From JBEVMS01 sp040508515 (GTDB lineage Bacteria; Pseudomonadota; Gammaproteobacteria; Xanthomonadales; Rhodanobacteraceae): a stretch of DNA of 6,215 bases. The notes beneath the pieces were generated by a model. That model did not search any database. It saw only the letters and a list, made by a program, of their open reading frames with translations, and was not told the DNA's origin. The stretch spans positions 1 through 6,215 of the forward strand of contig JBEVMS010000301.1 of NCBI GenBank assembly GCA_040508515.1, read 5' to 3'. Both the position numbers and the translations under genes were made by a program. Below are positions 3,905-6,215 of the stretch, in pieces. Numbering within the stretch: the stretch's first letter is position 1; each line of letters begins with the position of its first letter.

Positions 3905-6215
3905 ATGGAAAAGAGTTTCGAGCCCGGTCAGATCGAGTCCAAGTGGTACGCGCACTGGGAGGCCAGTGGCGCGTTCAAGCCCAGCGGGCAGGGACAGCCC
4001 TACAGCATCCTGCTGCCGCCGCCCAACGTCACCGGCACCTTGCACATGGGGCACGCGTTCCAGCAGACCGTGATGGACATGCTGATCCGCTACCAGCGCA
4101 TGCGCGGCATGAACGCGCTGTGGCAGGTGGGTACCGACCATGCCGGTATCGCCACGCAGAAGATCGTGGAAAACCAGCTGGCGGCCAACGGGCAGACCCG
4201 TCACGAACTGGGCCGCGAGGCGTTCGTGGACAAGGTCTGGGCGTGGAAGCACGAATCGGGCTCCACCATCACCCATCAGATGCGCCGCATCGGCGTGGCG
4301 GCGGACTGGTCGCGCGAGCGCTTCACCATGGACGAGGGGCTCTCGGACGCGGTGCGCAAGGTGTTCGTCGACTGGTACCGCGCGGGATTGATCTACCGTG
4401 GCAATCGCCTGGTTAACTGGGACCCGGCGCTGGGCACGGCTGTGTCCGACCTTGAGGTCAACAACGTCGAGCGCGACGGCTCGATGTGGTCGATCCGCTA
4501 CGCCACCGCCGACGGCGCGGACAGCCTGGTGGTCGCCACCACCCGCCCGGAAACCATGCTGGGCGACGTCGCCGTGGCGGTGCATCCGGAGGACGAGCGC
4601 TACGCGCATTTGATCGGCCAGCAACTGCACCTGCCATTGACCGGTCGGCAGATTCCAGTGATCGCCGACGATTACGTCGACAAGGACTTCGGCACCGGAG
4701 CGGTGAAGATCACCCCGGCGCACGATTTCAACGACTACGCGATCGGCCTGCGCCACCAGTTGGCGCCGATCGAGATTTTCACCCTGGACGCCAAGGTCAA
4801 CGCCAACGCGCCGCAGCGCTACCAGGGTCTGGATCGCTACGAAGCGCGCAAGCGCATCGTGGCCGATCTGGAAGAAGCTGGACTGCTGGTGGAAACCAAG
4901 CCGCACAAGTTGCAGGTGCCGGTGAGCCAGCGTTCGGATGCGGTGATCGAGCCGATGCTGACCGATCAGTGGTTCATCGACCTGACCTCCGACACTTTGC
5001 CGGATGGACGTCCAGGCGGCCGAAAGGCGATTACCGAACCGGCGTTGGAAGCGGTCACTTCAGGGCAGATCAAATTCGTTCCGGAGAACTGGTCGACCAC
5101 CTACACCCAGTGGCTGGAGAACATCCAGGACTGGTGCATCAGCCGCCAGCTGTGGTGGGGCCATCGCATTCCGGCGTGGTACGACGAGGCTGGCAATATC
5201 TTCGTCGGCGAGAACGAGGCCGATGCCCGCGCGCATGCCGGCACCACGCCGGTCGGCGCGCTGCGCCAGGACGACGACGTGCTGGACACTTGGTTTAGCT
5301 CCGCGCTGTGGCCGTTTTCGACCCTGGGCTGGCCGAACCATGGCCCGTTGAAGAACGAGCGCGGGGAGATCATCGCCGACTGGTCCACGGACCAAGTGTT
5401 TCTGCCCAGTGCGGTGCTGGTCACTGGCTTCGACATCATCTTCTTCTGGGTCGCGCGGATGGTGATGGCGACCAAGTACTTCACCGGCAAGGTGCCGTTT
5501 CGCGAGGTCTACATCAACGCCATCGTGCGCGACGCCGAAGGCCAGAAGATGTCCAAGTCCAAGGGCAACACGCTGGACCCGCTGGACCTGATCGACGGCA
5601 TCACGCTGGACGCGCTGGTAGAAAAATCCACCCGCAGCCTGCTGATTCCGCAGGTGCGCGAAAAGGTCGAAAAACGCATCCGCAAGGATTATCCCGAGGG
5701 CATCACCGCGATCGGCACCGACGCGCTGCGTTTCACCTTCGCCGCGTTGGCCAGCTACAGCCGCACGATCAATTTCGACATGAAGCGCGCCGAGGGCTAC
5801 AAGGCGTTCTGCAACAAGCTGTGGAATGCGGCGCGCTTCGTGCTGATGAATCTGCCCGAAGGCGAAATCGTCGCGCCAACGGCACCGGCGACCGAGGCCG
5901 AGCGCTGGATTCTGACCAAGCTCAAGCACACCCTGGGCGAGGTCGAGCAGCACTTCACCAGCTATCGCTTCGACCTGTTGGCGCAGTCGCTCTACGAGTT
6001 CACCTGGAACGAATACTGCGACTGGTTCCTGGAACTGTCCAAGCCAGCGTTGAACGGCGATGACGCGGCGGCCGCGGCCTCGACCCGGCACACCTTGCTG
6101 GTGGTGCTGGAGAGCGTGCTGCGCGCGCTGCATCCGGTGATTCCGTTCATCACCGAAGAAATCTGGCAGGTGGTCGCCCCGAAACTTCGCCTGACCGAAA
6201 GCGACCTGCTACACC
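3905..6215 (+). CDS. valS: Valyl-tRNA synthetase (3' end outside window)
   Basis: ValS is a class I aminoacyl-tRNA synthetase that charges tRNA-Val in the cytoplasm and edits mis-activated threonine. About 770 residues are visible; E. coli ValS has 951, so the end of the anticodon-binding domain and the C-terminal coiled coil lie beyond the right edge. In order: the N-terminus MEKSFEPGQIESKWYAHWE; the HIGH motif as HMGH (47-50) in PPPNVTGTLHMGH; the CP1 editing domain with TTRPET (212-217) and GTGAVKITPAHDFND (263-277); WCISRQLWWGHRIPAWY (410-426); DTWFSSALWP (461-470); KMSKS (548-552); then the helical anticodon-binding region, including EFTWNEYCDWFLEL. The frame is open throughout. The ATG at 3905 gives the family's normal N-terminus; only a weak ribosome site precedes it. 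No holC lies upstream, unlike the pepA-holC-valS order of enterics. Confidence 0.97.
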   Translation, partial: MEKSFEPGQIESKWYAHWEASGAFKPSGQGQPYSILLPPPNVTGTLHMGHAFQQTVMDMLIRYQRMRGMNALWQVGTDHAGIATQKIVENQLAANGQTRHELGREAFVDKVWAWKHESGSTITHQMRRIGVAADWSRERFTMDEGLSDAVRKVFVDWYRAGLIYRGNRLVNWDPALGTAVSDLEVNNVERDGSMWSIRYATADGADSLVVATTRPETMLGDVAVAVHPEDERYAHLIGQQLHLPLTGRQIPVIADDYVDKDFGTGAVKITPAHDFNDYAIGLRHQLAPIEIFTLDAKVNANAPQRYQGLDRYEARKRIVADLEEAGLLVETKPHKLQVPVSQRSDAVIEPMLTDQWFIDLTSDTLPDGRPGGRKAITEPALEAVTSGQIKFVPENWSTTYTQWLENIQDWCISRQLWWGHRIPAWYDEAGNIFVGENEADARAHAGTTPVGALRQDDDVLDTWFSSALWPFSTLGWPNHGPLKNERGEIIADWSTDQVFLPSAVLVTGFDIIFFWVARMVMATKYFTGKVPFREVYINAIVRDAEGQKMSKSKGNTLDPLDLIDGITLDALVEKSTRSLLIPQVREKVEKRIRKDYPEGITAIGTDALRFTFAALASYSRTINFDMKRAEGYKAFCNKLWNAARFVLMNLPEGEIVAPTAPATEAERWILTKLKHTLGEVEQHFTSYRFDLLAQSLYEFTWNEYCDWFLELSKPALNGDDAAAAASTRHTLLVVLESVLRALHPVIPFITEEIWQVVAPKLRLTESDLLH

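Noticed and set aside
3689..4906. 405-codon minus-strand frame across the hemE-valS spacer and valS
   Set aside because: Mostly the complement of conserved valS codons; composition is typical of a shadow frame and no protein family is recognised.
5060..6133. 357-codon minus-strand frame inside valS
   Set aside because: Opposite an uninterrupted ValS frame containing KMSKS and other motifs; no independent support.

Overview
The window is about 6.2 kb of GC-rich, densely coding chromosomal DNA. It looks like a gammaproteobacterium of the order Xanthomonadales; the general flavour of the AroK, AroB and ValS proteins and the lack of strong Shine-Dalgarno sites suggest a Xanthomonadaceae/Rhodanobacteraceae-type genome. 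That placement is inference from remembered family sequences, not a search. All recognised genes are housekeeping or conserved genes. I see no transposase, phage gene, CRISPR array, tRNA or rRNA.

Layout: (1) positions 1-176, minus strand, the N-terminal part of an NAD(P)-binding Rossmann/SDR-type protein that runs off the left edge; (2) a 50-bp divergent spacer with a GC dyad and an extended -10 element; (3) aroK (227-763) and aroB (760-1899), overlapping by four bases, which carry out two shikimate-pathway steps; (4) a 272-bp spacer rich in inverted repeats, ending in a -10 box placed so close to the next ATG that the mRNA may be leaderless; (5) a small stand-alone WGR-domain gene (2172-2432); (6) a perfect 2 x 15 bp tandem repeat just before hemE; (7) hemE (2485-3552), uroporphyrinogen decarboxylase of haem synthesis; (8) a 352-bp spacer with hairpins and a good sigma70-type promoter overlapped by an operator-like dyad; (9) valS (3905 to the right edge), valyl-tRNA synthetase, cut off after about 770 residues.

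How the genes relate: aroK and aroB are a translationally coupled pair feeding aromatic amino acid synthesis. The WGR gene and hemE follow on the same strand but appear to have their own initiation signals, and valS has its own promoter. The cluster is a co-directional run of housekeeping genes rather than one pathway.

I found no convincing undescribed system. The points most worth a second look are a Gly-to-Ala change in the conserved shikimate-binding glycine triplet of AroK, two candidate leaderless start sites (aroK and the WGR gene), the tandem duplication abutting the hemE start, the dyad over the valS -35 box, and the orphan WGR protein between the aromatic and haem genes.
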